DNA from: CAVTPU01 sp963736695
GTDB taxonomy: Bacteria > Actinomycetota > Actinomycetes > Mycobacteriales > Micromonosporaceae
NCBI GenBank assembly: GCA_963736695.1
Contig: CAVTPU010000004.1
Span: forward strand, 372,001-436,000
Reading direction: 5' to 3'
Length of the DNA: 64,000 bases
The position numbers were made by a program, and so were the translations under genes. Position 1 is the first letter of the stretch. Every line of letters starts with the position of its first letter. This document shows, one piece after another, positions 17,194 through 24,947 of the stretch. The notes beneath the pieces were generated by a model, which did not search any database, was not told the origin of the DNA, and was given only the letters and a program-made list of their open reading frames with translations.

Positions 17194-18063
17194 GTGACAC
17201 GAGACACCGATCCGGGCCACACTAACGGAATGTCCGCCCGGCGTCTGATGATGGGTCTGGCCGGGAGCTGCCATCCCGGGCCGACCGCCGTGGTCACCGT
17301 CGGCACAGCCATCCTCGCCCGGGCTAGCGGACATCACGGCTCGGGCCTGGCCGCGGTCACCGCCACCGTGCTGGCCAGTCAGCTCACCATCGGCTGGCAC
17401 AACGACTGGCTCGACGCCCCTCGCGATGCCGCCGTGGGTCGCGCCGACAAACCCATCGTGCGCGGGGACCTCCCTCGGCGTACCGTGGGAGTCGCAGCCA
17501 TCCTCGCGGCGCTCACCACCGTCGGCGTCGCCACCCTCACCGGGCGGACCGCCGCCGCCGTCGCGACCATCGCCTTGTGCTGCGGCCTGGCTTACAACGG
17601 GCCGCTGAAGTCACACGTCCTATCCGTCCTGCCATACGCTGTGTCCTTCGCTTGTCTGCCCGCCTTCATCATCATCAGCCTTCCTGGTCCGACCCGACCG
17701 CCCTGGTGGCTGCTGGCCGCAGGTGGATGTCTCGGCGCCGGAGCCCACTTCGCCAACGTTCTCGCCGATCTCGCTGACGACGCACACACCGGCGTTCGCG
17801 GTCTGCCACACCGGTTGGGTGCGAACACCAGCACGACGTTGGCCAGCCTTTTCCTGGCCGCCGCCGGCGCGTTGCTGGTGTTCGGGCCGGGCCGGCCGGT
17901 GCCGGCCATCGCCGCAGGCGGATTCGCCACCGCGAATCTCGTGATGGCTGCCGGCTGGTATGCCCAGCGCCGTTCGAGCCTGTCACACGGCGCGTTCTAC
18001 GCCGTGCTCGTCGCCGGTCTCATCGATGTGGTGCTACTGCTCGTCTCGGGCGCGGTGACCTGA
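17194..18063 (+). CDS. UbiA-family prenyltransferase
   Basis: A roughly 289-residue membrane protein with eight or nine hydrophobic segments. 'NDWLDAPRDAAVGRADKP' is the first Asp-rich motif (NDxxDxxxD) and 'NVLADLADDAHTGVRGLPHR' the second (DxxxD), the Mg-diphosphate sites of the UbiA superfamily. It should transfer an isoprenoid chain to an aromatic or similar acceptor within the membrane. GTG 17194 has GGGAG upstream at 4 bases; ATG 17230 is an alternative start. Together with the divergent methyltransferase and type III PKS it suggests a prenylated aromatic or meroterpenoid-like product; that link is inference from context. Confidence 0.85.
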   Translation: MTRDTDPGHTNGMSARRLMMGLAGSCHPGPTAVVTVGTAILARASGHHGSGLAAVTATVLASQLTIGWHNDWLDAPRDAAVGRADKPIVRGDLPRRTVGVAAILAALTTVGVATLTGRTAAAVATIALCCGLAYNGPLKSHVLSVLPYAVSFACLPAFIIISLPGPTRPPWWLLAAGGCLGAGAHFANVLADLADDAHTGVRGLPHRLGANTSTTLASLFLAAAGALLVFGPGRPVPAIAAGGFATANLVMAAGWYAQRRSSLSHGAFYAVLVAGLIDVVLLLVSGAVT

Positions 18064-18094
18064 CCTCGCCGTCGGGGGCTGCTCTCAGCCGGGA

Positions 18095-18610
18095 TCAACA
18101 CACCGCAGGGCGCGGGCATGCTGCGGCCTCGACGAGGATGTGCTGGAACGCCGGATTGAACCCCTCCGCCGTGGAGTGGCTCTTGAGCAGTTGCTTGGTG
18201 GTGCCGAAGACGGGCAGCGCGAGAGTGTCCGACAGCATCCGCAGGGTGCGCTGGCCGCTGTCGGTCACTGCCGTCTCACAGCCGAGCAGACGCACGGCGA
18301 CGATCCCCAGGCGGGGCAACAGATTGTCGCCGGCCATCGTGGCGAAGAACCGCGCGACGCGCGGGTCGAGCATGTCGATCGGTGTGGCGCCCAGCCGCAG
18401 CAACCGATGGCCACGGGTCGAGTGCCCGATGAGGTCGAGCGTGCGCCCTCGGTCTGTCAGGTCGCGGCCCGTCTGGTCGCGACGGCGATCGAGAACGGCG
18501 CGAAGTTCGCCGAGCGAGCCGGCATGGTGCAGATGAACGCACCGTGCCGCCCGCCCGGCGAAGAACTCCTCGGCGCAGTCTGGCGACGCGACGCACAGCG
18601 GTGCCGCCAT
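18095..18610 (-). CDS. Putative caspase-fold (CHAT/DUF4347-like) protein
   Basis: A 171-residue cytoplasmic protein not firmly assignable to a named family. 'RTLDLIGHSTRGHRLLRLG' resembles the strand-His-(S/G) motif and 'GIVAVRLLGCETAVTDSGQR' the strand-Cys motif of the caspase-like fold in CHAT, DUF4347 and C80-type domains, with about 50 residues between His and Cys. If correct, it is a small cysteine peptidase or a peptidase-like signalling domain. ATG 18610 is chosen; GTG codons at 18613 and 18616 are alternatives just after the upstream stop. It is the last gene of a minus-strand group with a 60-residue single-span protein, a 94-residue exported protein and a 214-residue protein, so the group may act together at the envelope. 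Confidence 0.55.
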   Translation of the reverse strand: MAAPLCVASPDCAEEFFAGRAARCVHLHHAGSLGELRAVLDRRRDQTGRDLTDRGRTLDLIGHSTRGHRLLRLGATPIDMLDPRVARFFATMAGDNLLPRLGIVAVRLLGCETAVTDSGQRTLRMLSDTLALPVFGTTKQLLKSHSTAEGFNPAFQHILVEAAACPRPAVC

Positions 18611-18617
18611 CACCACG

Positions 18618-18800
18618 TTAGTCGCCCATGTATGGGGGCAGTTTCGGCTCCAACGCGGTGAGCACCGCGGTGGTTGCGATGATCGCGGTGCCGCCGAACA
18701 GCATCGCCAGGTGGCGACGTCGGGACCTGCGGGCGTGCCGTGGCACGTCATCTCCGTCGCTGGCGGTCACGAACTGCGAGGCTTCCTTGTCCTTGTTCAT
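18618..18800 (-). CDS. Small single-span membrane protein
   Basis: A 60-residue protein with a charged N-terminus ending in RRSRRRHL, one hydrophobic segment 'AMLFGGTAIIATTAVLTALE' and a short tail. The orientation should be N-in by the positive-inside rule. ATG 18800 lies 5 bases after AAGGAGAG; the ATG just before it is too close to that site. It ends 7 bases before the caspase-fold gene start, so the two are probably co-translated. No family is recognised; a membrane anchor or partner role for the next protein is plausible. Confidence 0.6.
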   Translation of the reverse strand: MNKDKEASQFVTASDGDDVPRHARRSRRRHLAMLFGGTAIIATTAVLTALEPKLPPYMGD

Positions 18801-18884
18801 CATCTCTCCTTGTCGACAGCGATCGATCGCGCCAGTCGGCGCGTCGTGAATTCCGCCCGCATGCGAGCGGTCTGCGGCGCGCGG

Positions 18885-19169
18885 TCAGTCACCGGCACAG
18901 ACGGGCCACTTCACCGCGCCGACTGCGGAGAAGCCGACGGTCGAGTCCAGCTGCGGCCTCGCGACCGGGGCGACACACTCCGTGGGCGGGCCGGTGACCG
19001 GCAGTCGAGCCGCCGCGCCGCCGGCGACGGCTGTCTCACCCGCGAGGCTCACCGGTCCAGCGACGAACGCCGCTGCGGCCACGGCCGGCGCGGCGAAACC
19101 CAGCAGGACAGCCGCCCGCATCTGTCCGGTCCGGACAGATCCGTTCTTGCTCTCGGTGTTGTTGTCCAT
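18885..19169 (-). CDS. Small exported protein
   Basis: A 94-residue protein: polar, basic N-terminus (MDNNTESKNGSVRTGQMR), then a hydrophobic core 'AAVLLGFAAPAVAAAAFVAG' ending in AxA-like cleavage options, and an extracellular part of about 50 residues with two Cys residues (one at 'PPTECVAPV', one at the very end 'WPVCAGD') that could form a disulfide. GGGAG lies 7 bases before ATG 19169. No family is recognised. It follows the 214-residue gene and precedes the small membrane protein in the same direction. Confidence 0.6.
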   Translation of the reverse strand: MDNNTESKNGSVRTGQMRAAVLLGFAAPAVAAAAFVAGPVSLAGETAVAGGAAARLPVTGPPTECVAPVARPQLDSTVGFSAVGAVKWPVCAGD

Positions 19170-19194
19170 AAGGTGCTCCCTTGTTCGCGATCTG

Positions 19195-19839
19195 TCAGAC
19201 AGGCAGAGTGCCCGAGATGAGAAACAACGCACCCCGTTTCGGCGCCTCACCGACTCCGATCGTGGTGAGACTGTCGGGCCCGGCGTCACACTGCTCACAC
19301 GACGCCAAGTCGATCCACATGGTCGCCACGGTCAGGTTCGGTTGCCGCGAGCGGCCGGGCGGAAACACCGCCACCCGCGCCAACGACCCTCGCTCCTCAC
19401 GGATCTCCGCGTGATGCCCGGCATATCGCCGGCCCGCCCGAGGATCGTCAATCTCGGGCCAATACGCGGTTGTCACGCACTCGTACGCCCTCCCGTCCAC
19501 CCCGACCGGTGGGGTCGGCGGACGAAGCCGAGCCGGCAGAGACTCCACGAACCGTCGTTCCAGATAGACGGCTCCGGCGAGGGACACCTCCGGCCAGCGC
19601 GGCCCGAGGGTCGTGCCTGCCACGGCGCCGTTGGGACCGGTGAAACAGTCGTCGACCTGCACATCGCCCCAGCCGATCTCCCCGGCGACCGCGGCCGACG
19701 GCGTGCGGGCCAGGTCTATGGCGATGAGACGGTCGACGTCGAAGCCGTGGTCGACTGGCTCCTCGACCCAGAACGAGCAGCGGGTCTCGCCGTCGATCCG
19801 TCCGAGAAACGCCGGAGTCCCCACAAACTCGCACCGCAT
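19195..19839 (-). CDS. Hypothetical protein, first gene of a small operon
   Basis: A 214-residue protein with no signal peptide or membrane segment. The sequence is rich in beta-prone stretches ('GAVYLERRFVESLPARLR', 'SLARVAVFPPGR', 'LTVATMWIDLASCEQCDAG') and contains a CxxC. I do not recognise the family. ATG 19839 has GGGAGG at 7 bases. It heads the four-gene minus-strand group that ends with the caspase-fold protein, each gene close to the next and each with its own ribosome-binding site. Confidence 0.6.
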   Translation of the reverse strand: MRCEFVGTPAFLGRIDGETRCSFWVEEPVDHGFDVDRLIAIDLARTPSAAVAGEIGWGDVQVDDCFTGPNGAVAGTTLGPRWPEVSLAGAVYLERRFVESLPARLRPPTPPVGVDGRAYECVTTAYWPEIDDPRAGRRYAGHHAEIREERGSLARVAVFPPGRSRQPNLTVATMWIDLASCEQCDAGPDSLTTIGVGEAPKRGALFLISGTLPV

Positions 19840-20040
19840 CGATCAGCCTCCCGCGCCGATTCTCACCGCCCGACACGCGTCGGGCATCGCCAACCATGAC
19901 GCGGCCCGCTGACGTGTCGCTGACACGGCGCTGACGTCGGCGTGACCGCATGCCGGCACGGCCCCCGACTCTTCTCAGACGGGCAACTTATTGGTACGTC
20001 TCTCCACCGGGCGAAGAGTCAACAGTCAACTATCCCGACG

Positions 20041-20919
20041 TCACAGTGGATGACCAAAGAAATATCGAGTTCCTGGTTGGAACATGCTGGCTTGACCAGA
20101 CTCCAGGAATGCGGCCACGACGGTCGCTACATCGGGGGGAAAGTCGCATCTCGTACTCTCGACGGGCGTAAATGCCACACCTGTCAAAGCTTGAAACGTT
20201 CCGAGCTCCCACTCGATCCGGTCACGCATCCCGCCTGCCCGAAGACTGCGAAGGAGATCGGAGGCGAGACGAGTGAGGTCGATCGGGGCTCCACCGATGA
20301 TTGCGTGGTCCGTGACGCCAGTCGTTCGGATCTGCTCCACCCGAGTCTCGACAAGGTGTTCGTAACCATCATGGTCGTAGCTGACCTCGCGATGGAGGAA
20401 CGCGGGGTAGTCCTCGTCGGGTTCAACGATCTCCGCCGGTCCGCTCCAGATCGGCCCATGGGCGGGTTCGAGAAGAAACGATAGGGCGGACTCGATGCTG
20501 TCGCGCTGCTGCCAATGGGTGGCCACCCGCAGCAGCGCGAGCATGTGTGGCACGGCCGATAGTCCGCCAGCGGTCAGCATGCGCGCGAGATGTGTCTGAA
20601 CCCCTGGGTCGCCGAACCGGGGCGAGTATTCCGTGACGAATTGGGAGATCAGGTCAGCGGTGCCGGCAGCCGCGACCAGGTCAGCGACGCAAGGCCACAG
20701 CACCGCATCTTCGTGCACGCGGAGCAGGCTTGGTAGGACCGCGATCCCATCGAACTCGCCGCGGTGTGCCCGAGCCAGAACGCAACCGAGCACCACCCAT
20801 GGGTCTGGGGACTGGAGGTGAGTCTCGTCGGCGAGATCAGGTGGTGGCGGGGTGGTGAAGTGAAAGCCACTCCTATGAACGAGAAAGGTGCCGCTGAGGT
20901 ACGGCGGAATTGGGGTCAT
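20041..20919 (-). CDS. Hypothetical protein with HEAT-like helices, possible immunity protein
   Basis: A protein of about 292 residues. The middle contains regularly spaced amphipathic helices ('PWVVLGCVLARAHRGEFDG', 'LLRVHEDAVLWPCVADLVAA', 'TADLISQFVTEYSPRF', 'AVPHMLALLRVATHW'), resembling HEAT-type repeats found in many actinobacterial immunity-like proteins. The C-terminal part is acidic and unassigned. A TTG at 21030 would add 37 residues; ATG 20919 is preferred because similarity-like structure starts there, but neither has a strong ribosome-binding site. No toxin gene is visible nearby, so an immunity role is a guess. Confidence 0.5.
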   Translation of the reverse strand: MTPIPPYLSGTFLVHRSGFHFTTPPPPDLADETHLQSPDPWVVLGCVLARAHRGEFDGIAVLPSLLRVHEDAVLWPCVADLVAAAGTADLISQFVTEYSPRFGDPGVQTHLARMLTAGGLSAVPHMLALLRVATHWQQRDSIESALSFLLEPAHGPIWSGPAEIVEPDEDYPAFLHREVSYDHDGYEHLVETRVEQIRTTGVTDHAIIGGAPIDLTRLASDLLRSLRAGGMRDRIEWELGTFQALTGVAFTPVESTRCDFPPDVATVVAAFLESGQASMFQPGTRYFFGHPL

Positions 20920-21262
20920 GACCAGCCACTCTGTCGACCGCCATCCAGCACGGGAAGGCCCACCATCGGATTCTAGCAATTGGTGTTTGTCGTTAGCGGC
21001 CAGCGCTGGATCGATTACGGTCGTGCTCAAGCACGACCAGTGCCTCGGTAAGACGGACGAACAGATTCACCCTCGCTGGCCTGACGATAACGGTTGCCCT
21101 CCGGCCACATGCTCGTCGATTGAGATGTGACAAACTCTGCGCGACGGTCTGCCGGGCGTCACATCGAGATGTTCGACTGGTCGATTCACGGCCACTCCGG
21201 CCGACCGTATGATGTCCCCACTGTTTTCGCATTCGTGAATGAGACGTTTTGGGGAGGCGCCA

Positions 21263-22042
21263 GTGCGGGGCTCACGACTGACGATATTGGCCATCGGGGC
21301 GGTCGGGCTCGTCGCCACCGGTGCGGTCGCGTTGACCAGTTGTGCTGGCGGCATCAGCAGCGACCTGCCACGGAATTCTGGCAGCGAGGCGAGCCAGACT
21401 CGATTCATCTCCGAGGTCCTGCGCGACCAGTCGGCACTGTTTGACGGATATGTGCAGATCAGCGGAGTTCCCGCCACCGCGAAGGTGGACCACAGCTACA
21501 CATTGACCGTCTTGGTCTGCGGCAACGCCACCACATGCCGCTCTTCCGCCCGCGGCGGCCCTCCGACGCCGACAGACAGCGGGCCAGCGACCCCGACCGC
21601 CGTCCCGACCCGACCAGGCGGTCAGGTCAAGGTCGGCGGAGTCGTCTCCACCCGTTTGACCTCCGACATGCCCGGCACCACCACCGCACTATCGTCACAA
21701 CGACAACCGATACTCTCCACTGACGATGTGGCGACGTGGCAGTGGACGGTCACCGCCCGACAATCTGGCATGTGGTCGCTGCAACTACGCATCACTGTGC
21801 TCCGCGGCGACACTGATGAGCCGCTCATTCCGGAAAAGACCATCGACGTGCCGGTGACGGTCTCCGATACGGTGGCCCACGACGCGGGTCAAGCGTGGAG
21901 TTGGGTCAAAGAGATCTCCGCGGTGCTGGCGGCGAGTGGGGTCAGCCTCGTCGCGGTGATCGCCTACCTCCGGCGACGCATGCGTCGTCGAACTACAGAG
22001 AACCAGCCGGCAGCGGATCGCGCTGACACAGGCAGCGGCTGA
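21263..22042 (+). CDS. Putative lipoprotein with additional C-terminal membrane anchor
   Basis: A 259-residue protein starting at GTG 21263, which has GGGGAGG at 5 bases; an upstream ATG at 21239 is less well placed. The N-terminus has a lipoprotein signal ending in the lipobox ALTSC. The exported middle includes a Pro/Thr-rich linker and a beta-rich domain ('WQWTVTARQSGMWSLQLRIT'), and the C-terminus has a hydrophobic segment 'ISAVLAASGVSLVAVIAYLR' followed by RRRMRRR, which would place the tail inside the cell. Two anchors on one exported domain is unusual. No family is recognised. Confidence 0.65.
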   Translation: MRGSRLTILAIGAVGLVATGAVALTSCAGGISSDLPRNSGSEASQTRFISEVLRDQSALFDGYVQISGVPATAKVDHSYTLTVLVCGNATTCRSSARGGPPTPTDSGPATPTAVPTRPGGQVKVGGVVSTRLTSDMPGTTTALSSQRQPILSTDDVATWQWTVTARQSGMWSLQLRITVLRGDTDEPLIPEKTIDVPVTVSDTVAHDAGQAWSWVKEISAVLAASGVSLVAVIAYLRRRMRRRTTENQPAADRADTGSG

Positions 22043-22051
22043 CAGATCGCG

Positions 22052-22717
22052 CTACAGCCTGCGCGAAGCTAGAATGATCAACTTGTCCCGGTTGTCGTCC
22101 TGTGTGATGCCGGCGAGACGCGTCGCTGACATGGCGATCAGCTGATTCCCTTTACGAACGACGAGATAGCTGTTCGTGGTGGACTCAGCGCCGATGCTGG
22201 CGACGTTGAAGTAGGCGCCATCGGCGATCTGCTCGGGGCTGGCGACCTTGTCCTTGTTCGGACTGAGCTCCAGTGTGGACTTGTTCTCGTTGAACCTCGC
22301 CTCGGCGTTCGCCGCTGTGTCGAAAGTGGAGGTCTCCACAACGAACTGGAACGCCTCAGTGAACCCGCCAGAGTCCTCCACCTGCTCAAACTTGCAGCTG
22401 CGGACGGTGTAGTTGGAGTTCTTCTGTTCCGGGCCCTTTTCGGTGGTGGGCTTCAGCTTGATGCCCCACACACGCTCGAAGTCCACTGCCTGAAACACTG
22501 TGCATGGGTCAAGGTTCCCGGTCGCTTCACCGGTGTTCTGACCAGTTCCTGCTGGTTCACTCGTACCCAACGGTTGACTGGGGATTGCCTTGCGGTCGTC
22601 GTCCGCTTTCGCCGAACACGCGGACAACCCGAACGCCGCGAGCGCCGCAGTCGTGAGCGTCGCAGTCGTGAGCGTCGCGGCAGCGAACGTCGTTGACAGT
22701 CTATTCATCTTGCGCAC
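22052..22717 (-). CDS. Putative DUF3558-like lipoprotein
   Basis: A 221-residue lipoprotein: basic N-terminus, long Ala/Thr/Leu-rich hydrophobic core and lipobox LSAC. The mature part has a Cys pair ('NLDPCTVFQAVDFERVWGI' and 'SCKFEQVE') and an end 'SYLVVRKGNQLIAMSATR', an arrangement seen in DUF3558-type actinobacterial surface lipoproteins. GTG 22717 is chosen because GGAG lies about 7 bases upstream; ATG 22708 would shorten the N-terminus. It converges on the preceding gene with 9 bases between stops. Confidence 0.65.
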   Translation of the reverse strand: MRKMNRLSTTFAAATLTTATLTTAALAAFGLSACSAKADDDRKAIPSQPLGTSEPAGTGQNTGEATGNLDPCTVFQAVDFERVWGIKLKPTTEKGPEQKNSNYTVRSCKFEQVEDSGGFTEAFQFVVETSTFDTAANAEARFNENKSTLELSPNKDKVASPEQIADGAYFNVASIGAESTTNSYLVVRKGNQLIAMSATRLAGITQDDNRDKLIILASRRL

Positions 22718-23077
22718 GATGTCTCTCCAGAAAGCTTTACACGAGACCAGTGGTTAGGTGGCAGCCATGAAAACGTGACGCTGTCCGGGGACGGACGGGC
22801 GTCATCGCGTCCACGGCTGCGGCACCGAGCCAAGTTAACAAGGCTCGTCAAGACGCGGTGCCAGCCTCGCGCCGGCTCGCCGGGCCACACGGATCGCGCC
22901 CGCAGAGGGGTTCGTGAGATAGTTGCCGATCGCGAAGCGGTGGTCTTAGACGCTGGCCGGGGCATCCCGGCAATTGCCGCCTGTCGATGAACACCGTAGA
23001 ACCCAACTGAGTCTAAGGATTCAGGCTACTGTGCCTACACTCCAGCCACGACCCCCGCATCACATAGGAGAGACGTT
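22718..23077. other. Intergenic, divergent promoter region
   Basis: This 360-base gap separates the divergent lipoprotein gene and the SMI1-like gene. Apart from the ribosome-binding sites at each end I see no gene, RNA structure or clear repeat in it. Confidence 0.4.
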
Positions 23078-23746
23078 GTGACCGACATCCCCCAGGAGTG
23101 GCGAGACATCGTCGCCAGCGACGACCAGACGGCCGCCGTCACACGACACCTTCGATTCCTCACCGGCTCCCCCGCGTGCGAGGAGCTGCTCGACGAGCTG
23201 ATGGCCACGTTCGTCGAGGCGCGGGTGGACGATGACGCGCTCGAACTCGTCTTCCGTTATGCCGAATTCGACGAGGAGTGCGTCATCAGCTGCGACTTGC
23301 CGCATTCCGGCGTCGCCGATGGTGTGCCCGCGTCCGTTGCCGACGTCGTACGCGTCCATAACGGAATCGGTTGGGAGAGCATCGGCGGCGGCGGATTCGG
23401 CTTCTGGGGACTCCAGGACGGCGTGTTCGTCGGAGGCGGAGGCTGGGAGTCCAAGGCGCTCACCGAAGCGGCCGCACGCAACGCGGTCTTCCTCGCGCAG
23501 CTCGCCGACGCGGGCCTCACCCACGCCGACGTGATCTGTCCGTGCGAATTTGGACAGAACTGGCTGATCTGGCATCCGGTCGAGCAGAACCTGCGGGGTG
23601 AGCCGGTCCTCTACTTCGTCTCCCACGGCGACTGCGTCGCGACGCCGGTCGAGGCCGCCCGGGAGCTCGCGTTCGGACCGTTACTTCTGCGGGTGATGGC
23701 ACAGGACATCCTCGACAAAAATGTCCTCGACGGGGTCTACACCTGA
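23078..23746 (+). CDS. Hypothetical acidic protein, SMI1/KNR4-like in style
   Basis: A 222-residue acidic, soluble protein. 'SVADVVRVHNGIGWESIGGG' followed by 'FGFWGLQDGVFVGGGGWE' is reminiscent of SMI1/KNR4-type immunity proteins, but the match is by eye only. The C-terminal half contains a Cys pair (CPCEF). GTG 23078 has AGGAGAG at 5 bases. Its 3' end overlaps the convergent DUF5685 gene by 10 bases. A function cannot be assigned; bacterial members of the SMI1 group usually neutralise toxins. Confidence 0.5.
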   Translation: MTDIPQEWRDIVASDDQTAAVTRHLRFLTGSPACEELLDELMATFVEARVDDDALELVFRYAEFDEECVISCDLPHSGVADGVPASVADVVRVHNGIGWESIGGGGFGFWGLQDGVFVGGGGWESKALTEAAARNAVFLAQLADAGLTHADVICPCEFGQNWLIWHPVEQNLRGEPVLYFVSHGDCVATPVEAARELAFGPLLLRVMAQDILDKNVLDGVYT

Positions 23747-24939
23747 GTCCTGCGGGCCGCCTGCTTCCTGCGACGACGAGCCTCGCGGCGGTTCTTGCGG
23801 CGGGACGAGCTGTTTGAATCGCACGTGTCGCACCCGCAGTCGGTGCAGGCGTCGCAGCATCGAAGACAGTCACCGCACCGGCCGCACCCGCCACGACCAC
23901 CACAGTCGCAGTCGCATCCCTGGCAATCGCAGCAACCGCAGTCACAGTCACACATCGCCGGGCCGGCCGCGACGAGCCCGCACAGGGTGAGGCCGGCCCC
24001 CGGCTTCCCTCTGGCTGGTCCCCCACCAGTCGGTTCCCCACCGGTCCGGGTGAGGACCGGCTCGCCGCGATCGACTGTCGCGGCGGCGATCCGGCGACCC
24101 AACGCGGTCACCAGCAACGTCCATGGCAGGTCAGTTGGGGCGACACTCAACGCGGTGAGCGCGGCCTCGATCCTCGCGCGATAGTCGACGATGGCCGCCC
24201 GCCCGTGTGACCAGCGCCGTTCGTCGGTCTCGTCCGGCCACGCCGCCGTGAGCAGGTTGAACCGTCCACTGTGGTTGTCGACGGCGTAGTCCTCGAAGGC
24301 GTCGACGAGCGTCGCCGTCGCCCCATAGGCCCGTCCCAGGTCGGCGAGCGGCGGGCACGCGGAGGGCACGCCCATGACCCGACCGATTCCGGCGAAGCAG
24401 AGTGCGAACGCTTCGGCGGTGTGGCGCAGGTAGTCGTGCGAGGCGAGACCTGGCTCACGGCGTACCCGTCGCTCTGTCTGGATCGCGGCCTCGATGCCGG
24501 ACAGGTCGGCACCCAGATCAGCGGCCACGGCGGCTGCGGTTCGGGCCCGGCTCGCGGCATAGGGTGACGCGATCCGGGCGGCGAGCCTGCCCGCGTCACG
24601 GTCGTCGATGTGGTCGCGCAGATTGATGTCGACGAGCAGCATCGACACGGCGGCGGCATAACGCGCGGCTGGCGATGTCGGCTCGAGGACGACCGCGGTG
24701 CGCATGCCGCGCAGCGGGCACCGTCCCGCGTGGACCCGCTGGGGGGAACGACGGCCCGTCGTGTCCGACCGCAGGTGTTCGGCGAGCAGCGACAGGATGA
24801 GCGTGTCGAGGTTGAGCGCCGATCTGGCCACCTGGCCGAAGCTGTTTCCCATCGACAGGCACACGCCGCACATGTGCGCGAGATAGTCCTGTCGTGCCGC
24901 CCCCAGCTGGTGACGGCACGGTTGCACCAATCCGAACAT
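23737..24939 (-). CDS. DUF5685-family protein with an 18-Cys tail
   Basis: A 400-residue protein. The N-terminus 'MFGLVQPCRHQLG' with 'YLAHMCGVCLSMGNSFGQVA' is the signature of the DUF5685 family, whose members have conserved Cys and His near the start that may bind metal. The middle is helical with Asp-rich and His-containing stretches ('LLVDINLRDHIDDRDAGRL', 'LVDAFEDYAVDNHSGRFN'). Residues 330-373 hold 18 Cys in 44 positions, mainly as CDC, CGC and CxxC, followed by a strongly basic end. This tail could bind several metal ions or clusters. The start is 8 bases after the acyl-CoA dehydrogenase stop without its own clear ribosome-binding site, implying translation coupling. The biochemical role of the family is not known to me. 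Confidence 0.75.
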   Translation of the reverse strand: MFGLVQPCRHQLGAARQDYLAHMCGVCLSMGNSFGQVARSALNLDTLILSLLAEHLRSDTTGRRSPQRVHAGRCPLRGMRTAVVLEPTSPAARYAAAVSMLLVDINLRDHIDDRDAGRLAARIASPYAASRARTAAAVAADLGADLSGIEAAIQTERRVRREPGLASHDYLRHTAEAFALCFAGIGRVMGVPSACPPLADLGRAYGATATLVDAFEDYAVDNHSGRFNLLTAAWPDETDERRWSHGRAAIVDYRARIEAALTALSVAPTDLPWTLLVTALGRRIAAATVDRGEPVLTRTGGEPTGGGPARGKPGAGLTLCGLVAAGPAMCDCDCGCCDCQGCDCDCGGRGGCGRCGDCLRCCDACTDCGCDTCDSNSSSRRKNRREARRRRKQAARRTQV

Positions 24940-24947
24940 CGGCGGGA

